A stretch of 5,496 bases of DNA from Proteobacteria bacterium UBA6921 (GTDB lineage: Bacteria; Pseudomonadota; Gammaproteobacteria; SG8-11), in contig DKAR01000073.1 in NCBI GenBank assembly GCA_002450895.1, positions 1,770 to 7,265 of the forward strand. Direction: 5' to 3'. Made by a program: the position numbers and the translations under genes. Below the pieces are notes generated by a model. That model saw nothing but the letters and a program-made list of their open reading frames with translations, ran no database searches and was not told the origin of the DNA. Positions 5,155 through 5,496 of the stretch are shown here, piece after piece (the stretch's first letter is position 1; each line of letters starts with the position of its first letter).

Positions 5155-5496
5155 TCAGCCCGTGGAAATTTCGTCCGGCACCCGAGTCGGTTTTTGTTCA
5201 CCCGCGGGCAGCGTGAAATAAAAAGTCGCGCCTTGTCCAACCGCACCCGTCGCCCATGCTCGGCCACCATGACGCTGGATGATGCGCGCGACCGTCGCAA
5301 GCCCGATTCCCGTTCCGGCAAAATCTTGCGCACCGTGCAATCTTTGGAACGGCTGGAAAAGTTTGTGGGCATACTCGCCTTCGAATCCGGCGCCGTTGTC
5401 GCGCACGAAAAAGACGGTTTCGCCTTCCTGCTGGCTTTGGCCGAAGCTGATGCGGGTCTCATCTTTCTTGGCGCTGTATTTCCAGGCATTGCCCAG
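5155..5496 (-). CDS. Sensor histidine kinase, C-terminal ATPase domain (cut by window edge)
   Basis: The last 113 residues of a kinase whose start lies beyond the right edge. The frame enters at base 5496 and stops with TGA at 5157-5155. In order it shows the N box (LGNAWKYS, right at the edge), the G1 box (VRDNGAGF), the F box (LFQPFQRLH) and the G2 box (GTGIGLATV), then RHGGRAWATG and the closing beta strand ATFYFTLP. This is a complete nucleotide-binding half of a HATPase_c domain. The QRLH/GTGIGLATV style resembles the phytochrome- and PAS-linked kinase group. The phospho-accepting His, the dimerisation domain and any sensor domains are outside the window, so the signal is unknown. A tail of about 15 polar residues follows the domain. 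It converges on the HD-GYP regulator gene with a 4-bp gap, so the two transcripts probably overlap at their 3' ends. Confidence 0.93.
   Translation of the reverse strand: MGNAWKYSAKKDETRISFGQSQQEGETVFFVRDNGAGFEGEYAHKLFQPFQRLHGAQDFAGTGIGLATVARIIQRHGGRAWATGAVGQGATFYFTLPAGEQKPTRVPDEISTG

Noticed and set aside
4998..5489. Minus-strand open frame of 163 codons overlapping the kinase gene in another frame
   Set aside because: The kinase frame contains the N, G1, F and G2 boxes in order; this alternative frame does not resemble anything and runs over the HD-GYP 3' end.

Overview
The window looks like a chromosomal stretch of a moderately GC-rich Gram-negative proteobacterium, most likely gammaproteobacterial. 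This rests on the gene style: Sec signal peptides, a probable outer-membrane beta-barrel, a CheZ-like protein with an FQFYDKLTQRL core, and an HD-GYP response regulator. No phylogenetic marker gene is present, so the assignment is soft. I see no mobile element, CRISPR array, tRNA or rRNA.

Layout. (1) At 1-239 on the minus strand is the N-terminal part of an unrecognised exported protein, cut by the window edge. (2) At 240-495 is a divergent intergenic region with a 12-bp palindrome and a plausible sigma70 promoter for the next gene. (3) At 496-954 (+) is a single-domain exported rhodanese. (4) At 981-1541 (-), convergent with it, is a small helical protein carrying the DxxxQ signature of CheZ phosphatases and an acidic, hydrophobic C-terminal tail. 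(5) At 1667-2545 (-) is an exported alpha-helical protein, probably with a TPR-type repeat. (6) At 2566-3882 (+), divergent from it with only 20 bp between the start codons, is an exported protein with an HEEWH zincin-like motif followed by a C-terminal half that reads as antiparallel beta strands. (7) At 3883-4022 is an intergenic leader with several possible hairpins. (8) At 4023-5150 (+) is a complete receiver plus HD-GYP c-di-GMP phosphodiesterase. (9) At 5155-5496 (-), converging with only 4 bp between stop codons, is the C-terminal ATPase domain of a sensor histidine kinase, cut by the window edge.

Two themes emerge. One is phosphorelay and second-messenger signalling: the histidine kinase C-terminus, the REC/HD-GYP regulator and the CheZ-like candidate phosphatase. 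A circuit in which the kinase phosphorylates the HD-GYP regulator and the CheZ-like protein dephosphorylates it is possible, but this is inference from proximity only. The other theme is envelope biology: an exported rhodanese, an exported helical protein, a zincin-like/beta-strand protein and the unknown exported protein at the left edge. The least familiar items are the HEEWH/beta-barrel fusion with its divergent partner, and the stand-alone CheZ-like protein.
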